Assembly: GCA_002839855.1 (NCBI GenBank)
Contig: PGYV01000006.1
Span: 115,811-179,810, forward strand
DNA: 64,000 bases
Reading direction: 5' to 3'
Source of the DNA: Candidatus Goldiibacteriota bacterium HGW-Goldbacteria-1
GTDB lineage: Bacteria; Oederibacteriota; PGYV01
Shown here: positions 46,512 to 53,944 of the stretch, one piece after another
How the letters are laid out: each line of letters starts with the position of its first letter
Position numbering within the stretch: position 1 is the first letter of the stretch
Translations under genes and position numbers: made by a program
The notes under the pieces: model-generated
Told to the model about the DNA's origin: nothing
The model's database searches: none
What the model saw: the letters and a program-made list of their open reading frames with translations, nothing else

Positions 46512-46529
46512 TTGGCACGCATATTGCTT
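46512..46529 (+). promoter_or_regulatory. Consensus sigma-54 promoter
   Basis: TTGGCACGCATATTGCTT: the -24 box TGGCAC and the -12 box TTGC with GG and GC exactly 10 nt apart, as RpoN requires. It lies 340 bp after a sigma-54 activator gene and drives the leader and pseudo-receiver gene at 46792. Direct repeats CTGTTGC and CTGTTAC (about 46442-46470) upstream might be activator sites. Confidence 0.9.
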
Positions 46530-46577
46530 ATATAAGGATTGCAAAACGCTCTTAAACAACAAAACACAGATGGAACA

Positions 46578-46637
46578 TGGCAGCACTGGACGATTTAACC
46601 CTCCCAACCCCCCTAATTCCCCAGTTCAGTGCTGCCA
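46578..46637. repeat. C-rich hairpin 1 (G-quadruplex motif on minus strand)
   Basis: An 11-bp perfect stem, TGGCAGCACTG (46578-46588) with CAGTGCTGCCA (46627-46637), encloses a loop containing CCCTCCCAACCCCCCTAATT then CCCC (46599-46622). The complementary strand has four G-runs of three or more with loops of 1-5 nt, a standard G-quadruplex pattern. It lies in the leader of the sigma-54 transcript. Confidence 0.8.
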
Positions 46638-46698
46638 CCTAAAAAATAACTCATTAAATACATGGTTCTTTAGAAGAAAAACACATTACCTCATACTT

Positions 46699-46763
46699 CG
46701 GGCGGCACTGGTCGTTTTAACCCTCCCAAACCCCCAAATTCCCCTAATTCCAGTGCCACCCGG
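46699..46763. repeat. C-rich hairpin 2 (second copy)
   Basis: GGCACTGG (46704-46711) pairs with CCAGTGCC (46750-46757), extended by CGGG/CCCG. The loop has CCCTCCCAAACCCCCAAATT then CCCC (46721-46744), again a four-run G-quadruplex motif on the complement, 122 bp from the first. The shared block TTTTAACCCTCCCAA shows that the copies are related. Confidence 0.8.
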
Positions 46764-46791
46764 GTATATTAAAAATGATTCAGGAGATTTT

Positions 46792-47214
46792 ATGTCACAG
46801 GAAACATCAACACAAAGCAGACAGATGACAATAGTTTTTTTCGGAACGCACGGCCCGGTTTTAAAAGGCATTACAGAACTTTTTGAACCTGAAGATTTTT
46901 CGGTTACACATTTTTATTCCAAAGACCTTCCTGAATATATCAATAAGATAAACTGCGACTCTGTCATTTATACAATCGCCGATAAGTTATCACAGGAAGA
47001 CCTTGAAAATCTGAAACTGCTTAAAAAACAGGATGACCTTCTTCCGGTTATTGTTATCAGCACTGACACCGGCAAAGAATCCGAAACAAAAATAAGGCAG
47101 CAGGGAATAATGTATTTTTTCACAGAACCTTTTGAAAACGCGCACCTGCTTAGTATCATTAAATCCGGTTCCGCACTTTACAGAAAAAAATCTCAGCTTT
47201 ACAACGCAAATTAA
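46792..47214 (+). CDS. Stand-alone pseudo-receiver protein
   Basis: A 140-residue protein. The frame is open further upstream, but the ATG at 46792 has the SD CAGGAG, and the upstream codons run through the two C-rich hairpins and give a Pro-rich, non-protein-like sequence. The fold pattern is receiver-like (MTIVFFGTHG, SVIYTIADKL, LPVIVISTD, QGIMYFFTEPF), yet the acidic pair, the phospho-acceptor Asp and the conserved Lys are all missing. It is thus a pseudo-receiver, like the N-terminus of the activator at 44831. It is driven by the sigma-54 promoter at 46512. It could bind the activator or the kinase. Confidence 0.75.
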   Translation: MSQETSTQSRQMTIVFFGTHGPVLKGITELFEPEDFSVTHFYSKDLPEYINKINCDSVIYTIADKLSQEDLENLKLLKKQDDLLPVIVISTDTGKESETKIRQQGIMYFFTEPFENAHLLSIIKSGSALYRKKSQLYNAN

Positions 47215-47252
47215 TATATAAATACAAAAATTTTATACCATTGAATGAAAAA

Positions 47253-47281
47253 TTAACAGTTGTAAGGTAATAATTTATACT
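47253..47281 (+). promoter_or_regulatory. Promoter of the Rcp1-like receiver
   Basis: TTAACA (47253-47258), 17-bp spacer, TATACT (47276-47281), 38 bp before the ATG at 47320. Confidence 0.65.
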
Positions 47282-47319
47282 GTAAAATCAATAATCAGAT
47301 AAAAAAAAAGGAGGACTTC

Positions 47320-47760
47320 ATGGAAAACGTAACAATACTTATAGTTGACGATAATCCTGTTGACGTGCGGCTGACAATAGAAGCGCTGAAACAGAAAAAT
47401 AATCATAATGAAATTATAGTACTGTCTGACGGCGAAGAAGCCCTTAACTTTTTAAATAAGAAAGGGCAGTATAAAAACGCGCCCGTGCCGGATGTAATTC
47501 TGCTTGACCTTAAAATGCCAAAAGTAAACGGGCAGGAAGTACTTGTACAGATAAAAAACGACCCAAAACTTTCTTCAATACCGGTCATTGTGCTTTCAAG
47601 TTCTGACGCGCCGGCTGATATCTCGGAGAGTTATTTAAACAAAGCAAACTGTTACATCACCAAGCCCTTTGACGTGGATGAATTCTTTAGAACAATTCAG
47701 GCAATTGAAAATCTCTGGTTTGACAGGGCAAAATTACCAACAGCACCAATCAAGAAATAA
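47320..47760 (+). CDS. Single-domain response regulator (Rcp1-like)
   Basis: A 146-residue receiver with all canonical residues: acidic pair Asp10-Asp11 (LIVDDNPVD), phospho-acceptor Asp63 (VILLDLKMPKVNG), Ser/Thr in VIVLSSSD, and Lys in YITKPFD. The loop KKGQYKNAPVPD before the Asp is typical of Rcp1/CheY-like partners of phytochrome-type kinases. The kinase at 43262 is of that type, so this is its most likely phospho-target. It has no output domain, hence it acts by protein contact. It has a sigma-70 promoter and the SD AGGAGG. Confidence 0.9.
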   Translation: MENVTILIVDDNPVDVRLTIEALKQKNNHNEIIVLSDGEEALNFLNKKGQYKNAPVPDVILLDLKMPKVNGQEVLVQIKNDPKLSSIPVIVLSSSDAPADISESYLNKANCYITKPFDVDEFFRTIQAIENLWFDRAKLPTAPIKK

Positions 47761-47782
47761 ACTGCCCAAAAATACTCATTCC

Positions 47783-47798
47783 TGCCGGAAATCCGGCA
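47783..47798. promoter_or_regulatory. Perfect dyad upstream of the second sigma-54 promoter
   Basis: TGCCGGAAATCCGGCA: 6-bp arms around AAAT, centred 50 bp before the -24 box at 47839. No T-run follows, so it is less likely a terminator than an operator or activator site. Confidence 0.45.
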
Positions 47799-47837
47799 CC
47801 CCTTCCATAAAAACCCCTTATTTTTATAGCTTTTTTT

Positions 47838-47854
47838 CCGGCACGTATATTGCT
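47838..47854 (+). promoter_or_regulatory. Sigma-54-type promoter of the FecR gene
   Basis: CCGGCACGTATATTGCT: GG and GC separated by 10 nt, with CGGCAC for TGGCAC (one mismatch) and a perfect TTGC. The downstream gene starts at 47896. The core CACGTATATTGCT is very close to CACGCATATTGCT at 46512, so the same activator probably serves both. Confidence 0.8.
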
Positions 47855-47895
47855 ATTAATATGATGCAGGAAAATAAAATTAGGAGGTAATGAAA

Positions 47896-49737
47896 ATGAA
47901 AACCATAACAAAAACACTTTTAGCGGTAATCTGCCTGGTATTTGCGTCCTTAAACTTAAATGCGGCTTCAATTATTCACTCAATAGCCGTGGTATCCGAT
48001 TACGGCGGAGAGGCTTACGTAACAGCGCCGGACGCTAAAAAACGGGCTAACGCGTCTATAAGTATGCCTGTTTTTGAAGGCTCGTCAATAAAGACGCTTT
48101 CTGACAGCTACATTGAAATCACCTTTGACGACGCCACAATGGTTCGCCTTGAGTCCAATGCCGAACTTAAATTAACCGAACTTAAAAGAGACAAATCAGC
48201 AGTAACGGTTTTTAACCTTCTAAAGGGCCGCCTTCTTGCCGTTGTTGATAAACTTCGCGACGCAGATTCCACATTTGAAATTCATACTAAAATGGCAGTC
48301 GCTGCCGTAAAAGGGACAGAACTTGCGATAGACGCGGATGACAACGGCGCTTCGCTTGGGGTAAACGAAGGGCTTGTGGCTTTTTTCGCGCAGGGAAATA
48401 ATAATAGAATAATGGTAGGAAAAGGAAAAGAATCAAAATTAAACAGGGGCGCTTTAAGGCCGTCTTCTCCGTCAGATTTAAGCTCCATGTGGAAATTTGA
48501 ACGCAGGTTTGATTCTATGAGGGAAGAAATAAAAGTTATAAGGCAGTTAAAACAGGAAAACGGCGATGGCGTTATTCAGTATATGATAAAGAAGAAACTT
48601 CAAAAAGAAGGCAAGACAGAGGGCAAAGCCGAAACTAAACTGACCCTCGGCGGAAAAGATACCGAGGACACCAGAAAAGCACAGGCACGTATACAGAAAC
48701 ACTTTAAAAACAAACTGCGCGGCGAAATGAACTCCGCGTTAAAACATTCATGGGAAGATTTAAGGTTTGTTAACAACGAGATGAAAGCCGACCTTCACCT
48801 TGGCAAAAATATGACAGATGTTAAAGGCAGAAGGGTAAGGATAGAAGAATACGTTTTCAGGCCCGCGCCAAACCAGGTGGACCTGCTTTCAATCACATTA
48901 AGGGATGACAGGGTAGATTACCTTCGCGCTATGAATATGTTTAACACGCCTCTCCCAAAAATAATACCCTCTTCAGCGTGGCAGAAAGCGTGGGTTTCTA
49001 TTGATATGCCAAAGTTCTACAGGACACAGGAACGCGTCGTTATATCAAATACCGAACACCGCGTTGAAACAATATTAAAATACGGATATCAGGAAGCAGT
49101 ACTGGGCGGAAACGGTTATGAAATGGTATATTCAGGAAATGCTGATGATGACTTTTTGTTTGCTCAGCCCAAACGATTAGGCGCTGATTCTAACTTATGG
49201 ATTCTTCCGGAATACGAAACAGCACTGTGGATTGACGGCGACATAAAAGAACATCAGAAATATATCGCTGACAGGACCAAATTATGGCAGAACTTGCTTC
49301 CGATGGAATACAAATGGATAAAAATGGCGGATGACAAGACCTTTACGGGCGACATTGTTCTCCCGCTAGAAGGAAAAAACGATATAGAGTATGCCGCATG
49401 GAAAGCAACCGGAGATCCTTACGCTTATACCAATGTTGTTGTAACAACAGATAATAAATATATTGCCTTTACCAATCCCCCCGACAAAGCGGTTAATGCC
49501 GACCTTAAGTGGGTTCAGACAAAAAGATACAACGACGGCAGCTGGTTAAAGACAGAACTGTATTTAATAAACGATTATGGAACAATTCAGCAGTGGAACG
49601 GCGGCTTAAGGGATTTTGCGGATATCCTTAAATTCACCAACGTGGAACTTAACCTTACATCATCAGAATTTAACGGTCAGGATATAGACATAGTTTCCAA
49701 ACTGCTTTGGTGGACAATGTTAAACCCTAACAACTAA
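47896..49737 (+). CDS. Exported FecR-domain protein with large C-terminal domain
   Basis: A 613-residue periplasmic protein. The ATG at 47896 is chosen, 8 bp after AGGAGG. A second ATG at 47890 is too close. The signal peptide ends near SLNLNAAS (residue 24). Residues about 50-150 form a FecR domain (GSSIKTLSDSYIEITFDDAT, then GRLLAVVDKL and AAVKGTELAID). A Lys/Glu-rich helical linker (about 210-275) leads to a domain of about 330 residues that resembles outer-membrane lipoprotein-sorting (LolA-like) proteins (VRIEEYVFRPAPNQVDLLSI, TILKYGYQEAVLGG), though I am not certain. It is driven by a sigma-54-type promoter and followed by the 168-residue repeat protein. Confidence 0.82.
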   Translation: MKTITKTLLAVICLVFASLNLNAASIIHSIAVVSDYGGEAYVTAPDAKKRANASISMPVFEGSSIKTLSDSYIEITFDDATMVRLESNAELKLTELKRDKSAVTVFNLLKGRLLAVVDKLRDADSTFEIHTKMAVAAVKGTELAIDADDNGASLGVNEGLVAFFAQGNNNRIMVGKGKESKLNRGALRPSSPSDLSSMWKFERRFDSMREEIKVIRQLKQENGDGVIQYMIKKKLQKEGKTEGKAETKLTLGGKDTEDTRKAQARIQKHFKNKLRGEMNSALKHSWEDLRFVNNEMKADLHLGKNMTDVKGRRVRIEEYVFRPAPNQVDLLSITLRDDRVDYLRAMNMFNTPLPKIIPSSAWQKAWVSIDMPKFYRTQERVVISNTEHRVETILKYGYQEAVLGGNGYEMVYSGNADDDFLFAQPKRLGADSNLWILPEYETALWIDGDIKEHQKYIADRTKLWQNLLPMEYKWIKMADDKTFTGDIVLPLEGKNDIEYAAWKATGDPYAYTNVVVTTDNKYIAFTNPPDKAVNADLKWVQTKRYNDGSWLKTELYLINDYGTIQQWNGGLRDFADILKFTNVELNLTSSEFNGQDIDIVSKLLWWTMLNPNN

Positions 49738-49771
49738 GATTTTCCCTTAAACGGGGTAGAAGGAGGAAGAA

Positions 49772-50278
49772 ATGAAAAAGATTATTTTCGCACTTGTAAC
49801 AGGATTGCTTTTGTCAGGCACTCAGCTTATCGCGGCAGAACAGACAACACAGCCGATACAGACAGCGGCACAGGAACAGGCATTTGAAACACTTGACCCG
49901 CAGCAGCAGGAACAGGTAATGGAAGAAACGCAGGCAAAATGGAAGAATATGTCAGAAGAAAAGAAACTTAAAGCAAAAGAAAAGACAAACGCAAAGTGGC
50001 AGAAAATGAACGGCGAACAGAAAGCAAAAGCCGCCAAAAAAGTTAAAGCAAAATGGGAAGGCTTAAATGAAGAACAGAAAATTCAGGCACGCGAAAGGGC
50101 AAGGAAAATGAAACAGGAAAGAGCCGGCAATCAGGACGGCAGCGGCAATAAAGAAATGAACAAAAACAAATCACAGAAAATGAATAAGAATATGTCCGAA
50201 ACACAGAAAGAACAGGCAAAAGAAAGGGTTCAGGAAAGAACACAGGAAAGGGCAAAATCAGGGTCAGGAAAAAGATAA
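49772..50278 (+). CDS. Exported helical protein with 19-residue Trp/Lys repeats
   Basis: A 168-residue exported protein (signal peptide ending near LIAAEQT, residue 21). The core has three repeats of 19 residues: AKWKNMSEEKKLKAKEKTN, AKWQKMNGEQKAKAAKKVK and AKWEGLNEEQKIQARERAR, starting near residue 51. The rest is very rich in K, E, Q and R, and the C-terminus is Lys/Arg/Met-rich. The repeat pattern recalls DUF3106 and Spy-like periplasmic chaperone helices, without a firm match. It lies 34 bp after the FecR gene with SD GGAGGA and is closed by a strong terminator, so the two form the sigma-54 unit. Confidence 0.75.
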   Translation: MKKIIFALVTGLLLSGTQLIAAEQTTQPIQTAAQEQAFETLDPQQQEQVMEETQAKWKNMSEEKKLKAKEKTNAKWQKMNGEQKAKAAKKVKAKWEGLNEEQKIQARERARKMKQERAGNQDGSGNKEMNKNKSQKMNKNMSETQKEQAKERVQERTQERAKSGSGKR

Positions 50279-50286
50279 ATTCAGTT

Positions 50287-50317
50287 AAAAAGGGCCGCTT
50301 AAAAGCGGCCCTTTTTA
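50287..50317 (+). terminator. Terminator after the sigma-54 FecR unit
   Basis: AAAGGGCCGCTT pairs with AAGCGGCCCTTT across a 2-nt loop, with a T-run. It lies 9 bp after the stop at 50278 and just before the SD of the next gene. Confidence 0.9.
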
Positions 50318-50335
50318 ATTTATAGGAGCCTGCTT

Positions 50336-51262
50336 TTGAGAAAAACATTACTGCCTTTAATATTTATTTTTTTTATTCCCGCTTTTGCCCTGCCTTCAGA
50401 TTTTACGGCAGAAATATTTTTTAACACATCAGGGACAAAAGGAATTTCAGCGGATATTTACGCGGAAATTGAAGACAGCGCGTTTATGATAACAGCACTT
50501 TATTCATTTTCATCAGTTGATACAAACGCGTTCTCGGCGGGCGCCTCTTACTACACCCCCATAAATGATATTTTTTCACTTTTAGGCAGTTATACATTTT
50601 ATACCGGCAGCACCTATTACTCTTCGGCAACAGAAACAGCAGCAGAAGAAGTAAGTTATCCGGTGGGACTTATATCACACAGCGTTTCTCTTTTACCCTC
50701 GTTATTATTTGATTCCCTTGAAATAACACCGGGCGCGTCTTTTGCGGTTGATACCGTAAGTTATCCCGTGTTAAACGAATATTACACCGGAAGAAGGGCT
50801 GATTCACAAAAAAACTACGTATCTTACACAACTGCGGCCCCCGAACTGTCTGCATCATATTATTTTGAAGATGATCTTACAGCCGGAATATCCGGAAATT
50901 ATGTGTTTTATTCAATAAATCCGTCAGCTGTTTATGACGCTGCCGGGGCAACTTTAAATACCTCCGCGGAGGCTGCAAGCGTTGATGCCGCCGTTTCGTT
51001 TAAAAAATACACGATTTATGCTTCTTTAAAAAAGAAATTTAACCCTGTCTCGCTTGCCCTTAAGTTATCATTTAAAGAATATCACATCCCCGAGGCAGGG
51101 CATTATATCTTCCATTCATATTCGGCAGATGTAAAAGCGGGATATCAGTTTTCAGAGGATATGTCCGTGGAAATCCGCCCCGAATACAGTTTTCTGCGGT
51201 ATTCGGACAATTCCACAGGGAATAACTTATATATCTCTTTGTCGGCCACACACAAATTTTAA
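50336..51262 (+). CDS. Probable outer-membrane beta-barrel, 308 residues
   Basis: The start is TTG at 50336, 7 bp after AGGAG, directly behind the terminator. The signal peptide covers residues 1-20 (FFIPAFALPSDF). The mature chain is made of alternating strands with many Tyr, Ser, Thr and Phe (for example FMITALYSFSSVDTNAFSAG and YSVDVKAGYQF-like YSADVKAGYQF) and ends in HKF, a barrel-type C-terminus with terminal Phe. No named family. The location between the FecR unit and a second barrel suggests an envelope complex. It needs read-through or a hidden promoter. Confidence 0.68.
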   Translation: MRKTLLPLIFIFFIPAFALPSDFTAEIFFNTSGTKGISADIYAEIEDSAFMITALYSFSSVDTNAFSAGASYYTPINDIFSLLGSYTFYTGSTYYSSATETAAEEVSYPVGLISHSVSLLPSLLFDSLEITPGASFAVDTVSYPVLNEYYTGRRADSQKNYVSYTTAAPELSASYYFEDDLTAGISGNYVFYSINPSAVYDAAGATLNTSAEAASVDAAVSFKKYTIYASLKKKFNPVSLALKLSFKEYHIPEAGHYIFHSYSADVKAGYQFSEDMSVEIRPEYSFLRYSDNSTGNNLYISLSATHKF

Positions 51263-51264
51263 AA

Positions 51265-51293
51265 TTGAAATTATCAGTTTATAAGGTTATAAT
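51265..51293 (+). promoter_or_regulatory. Promoter of the barrel-kinase-regulator operon
   Basis: TTGAAA (51265-51270), 17-bp spacer and a perfect TATAAT (51288-51293), 34 bp before the GTG at 51328. Confidence 0.8.
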
Positions 51294-51327
51294 TACTCCA
51301 TAAAAAATATTTAGGGGAGGCCTTTTT

Positions 51328-52596
51328 GTGAAGAAATTATTTTTATCATTATGTTTTTTACTGTTAATTATAACCGGTATTTTTGCTTGGGAATTTACGC
51401 CCGCGCTTGACCTTAACGCCAATATTGCTTATCCTTATACCTCCGTTGATGAGGAACTTCAGAAAAAACTAAGCGGCGCTGTTGATGCCGCAGGTTCTTT
51501 TATGGTAAACACGGATTTATTGCCGCAGCTCTGGTTTATACCCACTGTAACTTTAAATTACGCCTCTACAGCCCAGCCCCTGAACATAGACGATGAGCGT
51601 TTTCTGTTTTCACAGTGGCTGGATGCTTACATCTCTTACGGTGTTAACTATGAAATTAACCCCGGCGCATGGGAATTAAGGCTGCGCGGCTTTTACAGAA
51701 AGGACTTTTCACAACAGACTCAGGATGAAGTTGTTGGCAAAGGGCTTTACGATTATGCAGATAAAGGGTTCTACTTTGAAAATATCAATATCTTTGACAT
51801 CGGGGATATGGGCAATGAAATTGCAGCCGGGTTTAAATACACCGACAGGCGTTTTCCTAATTATTCAACACTTATATCAGACCCGGACGTTCAGGAGCTT
51901 ATCGGTAATAATTCCAACCCCAACACTTATACAAAAGAAAAAGACAGCCTTTCATACAACATTTATGCCTCTGATAACATCAAATGGGGAAGTTCCAACT
52001 GGTTTACAAACTTTGAATTTTCATACGAATACACGCCTTATACGGAACAGAAAATCATTTACCTTGACGGAGTGCTGTCCGATGAACGCAGGGTTGATAA
52101 GTATTCCCGCTTAACCCTTGAAATTCCTTATTACGCTGATGACTACAGCGGGGTATCTTTTGGATACGGGCTTACGGTAAAACTGACCAACCAGAATTAT
52201 TACGACCAGCTTGGAACCACAGAACCCGAAGACGACAAGTACATTAAAAATTATTACAATTACATGGGGCACACGCTTAACTTCACCATTCACTACGGCA
52301 TCCCGGACCTGTTATTTAAAGGCCAGACCACAACAGCCGTTATTGCCTTAATGGTGGAAGCAGTTAACTACAACACCCGTTACGCAAAGGATTTAGAGGG
52401 CTTATATAAGCCCGACCTTCAGAAAGACAACAACTATACAGTATCGCTTGACCTTAAACATTTAATATTTGAATGGTGGGAAGTTTCAGCGAAAGCCTCA
52501 TTTACGGATTATAATTCCAACATGCAGTATGAAACCTTTGGCCTGTACAATTACAGCTATTTCACCGCAGGAATTGGTTCTTCCGTCAGTTTCTAA
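51328..52596 (+). CDS. Probable outer-membrane beta-barrel, 422 residues
   Basis: GTG start with SD GGGGAGG (51314-51320). Signal peptide about residues 1-20 (ITGIFAWEF). The mature chain is strand-rich with aromatic girdles (LDLNANIAYPYTSVD, FSYEYTPYTEQKIIY, KASFTDYNSNMQYETFGLYN) and ends SSVSF with terminal Phe, as barrels do. No named family. The kinase gene starts 2 bp downstream, so barrel, kinase and regulator are one operon under the promoter at 51265. The kinase may respond to the state of this envelope protein. Confidence 0.7.
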   Translation: MKKLFLSLCFLLLIITGIFAWEFTPALDLNANIAYPYTSVDEELQKKLSGAVDAAGSFMVNTDLLPQLWFIPTVTLNYASTAQPLNIDDERFLFSQWLDAYISYGVNYEINPGAWELRLRGFYRKDFSQQTQDEVVGKGLYDYADKGFYFENINIFDIGDMGNEIAAGFKYTDRRFPNYSTLISDPDVQELIGNNSNPNTYTKEKDSLSYNIYASDNIKWGSSNWFTNFEFSYEYTPYTEQKIIYLDGVLSDERRVDKYSRLTLEIPYYADDYSGVSFGYGLTVKLTNQNYYDQLGTTEPEDDKYIKNYYNYMGHTLNFTIHYGIPDLLFKGQTTTAVIALMVEAVNYNTRYAKDLEGLYKPDLQKDNNYTVSLDLKHLIFEWWEVSAKASFTDYNSNMQYETFGLYNYSYFTAGIGSSVSF

Positions 52597-52598
52597 AA

Positions 52599-53942
52599 AT
52601 GAAGCATAAAAAACTGCTTAAATGGGAAATTTTTTCCGGCTTCGCGGCAATACTGCTTATTAACGTTTTTCTGCTTAACCTTTTTGTGAACACCGCTTTT
52701 AAAAACATCCTTGACGCGGAAACAGACAGCAGGTTAAAAGCGGTCGCGCAGCACATTGATTCATTCACAGACCCCATAATTTTTTCACTTTCAAAAGATT
52801 ACGCTTCAACCGGTATATATTCAGATTTTATGGATGCCCTTAAAAAGCAGGCCGAACTTTGGAAAACCGATATCACCTTATTCGGCATTAATGGCGGTAT
52901 AAGCGCTTCCACATCACAATCACAGCCGCTTTTAGACAGTTACATTACGGCAATGGGGTCGCAATATTCCGTCACTTTTTTTGACAACGGCGTACCCATA
53001 AAAAAATATTACCATAACTATTCAAGAAACGGAAAAACTTACGGCACCATAACCCTTGAACAGAAAGGGGAGTCCCTTCAGGCTTTTACAAATATTAAAA
53101 AATCACAGCTTACCATAGTGGCATTATTGCTTCTTGTTTCAATGATTTTGGCTTTTATATTCTCTTACTTTGTCACAAAAAGGATAGGGCAGACCGTTAC
53201 CGCGATGGAACAGATTTCGTCCGGCGCTGAAAACCCTTTAATACCTTCCGGATTTGATGAAATCACCTATCTGCAGCAGGGTATAAATAACATGGTTCAG
53301 GCTCTGAAAGAATCACAGGAAACCCGTTTTAAAGAGATTCAGATAACCGCCATGGGGCTGGCGCATGAGATTAAAAACCCGGCCGCCGCAATTCACGCAC
53401 TGGCAGAGCTTATACAAAGGCCGGGACAGGAAAAAAACAGCGTTAAACTGGCGGAAAAAATCCGCGAAGAGATAATGAGATTAAATAACATTACCGACCG
53501 CTTTATACATTTCGCTAAAGAAGAAGACGTAATGCGAGAGGAGATTCCGGCGCTTGATTTTATGGCGCTTATAACAGACCAGTATCCGGATGTGGAAATT
53601 CACATAAACCCCAGGACAGCCTCTATAAACATAGATACTCTTCTTATGGAACGGGCGGTAAAAAACATTGTCAAGAACAGCTATGAAGCAGGCGCTTTGT
53701 CGGTTAAACTGACATATAATGAGCCCGCGCGCACAATTACCATAACCAATAACGCGCAGTTAATTGACGCAGATGCGGCGGAAAAAATATTCATTCCGTT
53801 TTTTACCACAAAGCCCGGCGGCATGGGAATCGGCCTTGCCATTACAAAAAATATAATTGAAAAACACGGCGGCAAAATTCAATACAAATCAGAAAACGGC
53901 CTTAACGTATTTATAATCACAATAGGGCAGAAAAAGGGTTAA
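52599..53942 (+). CDS. Membrane sensor histidine kinase (NtrB/ZraS-like)
   Basis: A 447-residue kinase. TM1 about residues 10-32, a periplasmic sensing region of about 135 residues, TM2 about 170-192, a HAMP linker (MEQISSGAENPLIP), then HisKA with phospho-acceptor His256 in MGLAHEIKNPAAAIHALAEL. The ATPase part has N-box IVKNSYEAGA and a G2 box KPGGMGIGLAITKNIIEKHGG-type end. The G1 box is weak, with little of the usual DNGxG. The HEIKNP box is the type that partners NtrC-family regulators, and one starts 2 bp downstream. It probably senses an envelope signal. Confidence 0.9.
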   Translation: MKHKKLLKWEIFSGFAAILLINVFLLNLFVNTAFKNILDAETDSRLKAVAQHIDSFTDPIIFSLSKDYASTGIYSDFMDALKKQAELWKTDITLFGINGGISASTSQSQPLLDSYITAMGSQYSVTFFDNGVPIKKYYHNYSRNGKTYGTITLEQKGESLQAFTNIKKSQLTIVALLLLVSMILAFIFSYFVTKRIGQTVTAMEQISSGAENPLIPSGFDEITYLQQGINNMVQALKESQETRFKEIQITAMGLAHEIKNPAAAIHALAELIQRPGQEKNSVKLAEKIREEIMRLNNITDRFIHFAKEEDVMREEIPALDFMALITDQYPDVEIHINPRTASINIDTLLMERAVKNIVKNSYEAGALSVKLTYNEPARTITITNNAQLIDADAAEKIFIPFFTTKPGGMGIGLAITKNIIEKHGGKIQYKSENGLNVFIITIGQKKG

Positions 53943-53944
53943 CG

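Noticed and set aside
46570-46791. Upstream extension of the pseudo-receiver frame (about 74 codons)
   Set aside because: It has no SD, is Pro/Asn-rich and non-protein-like, and is produced by the two C-rich hairpins. The ATG at 46792 has a proper SD.
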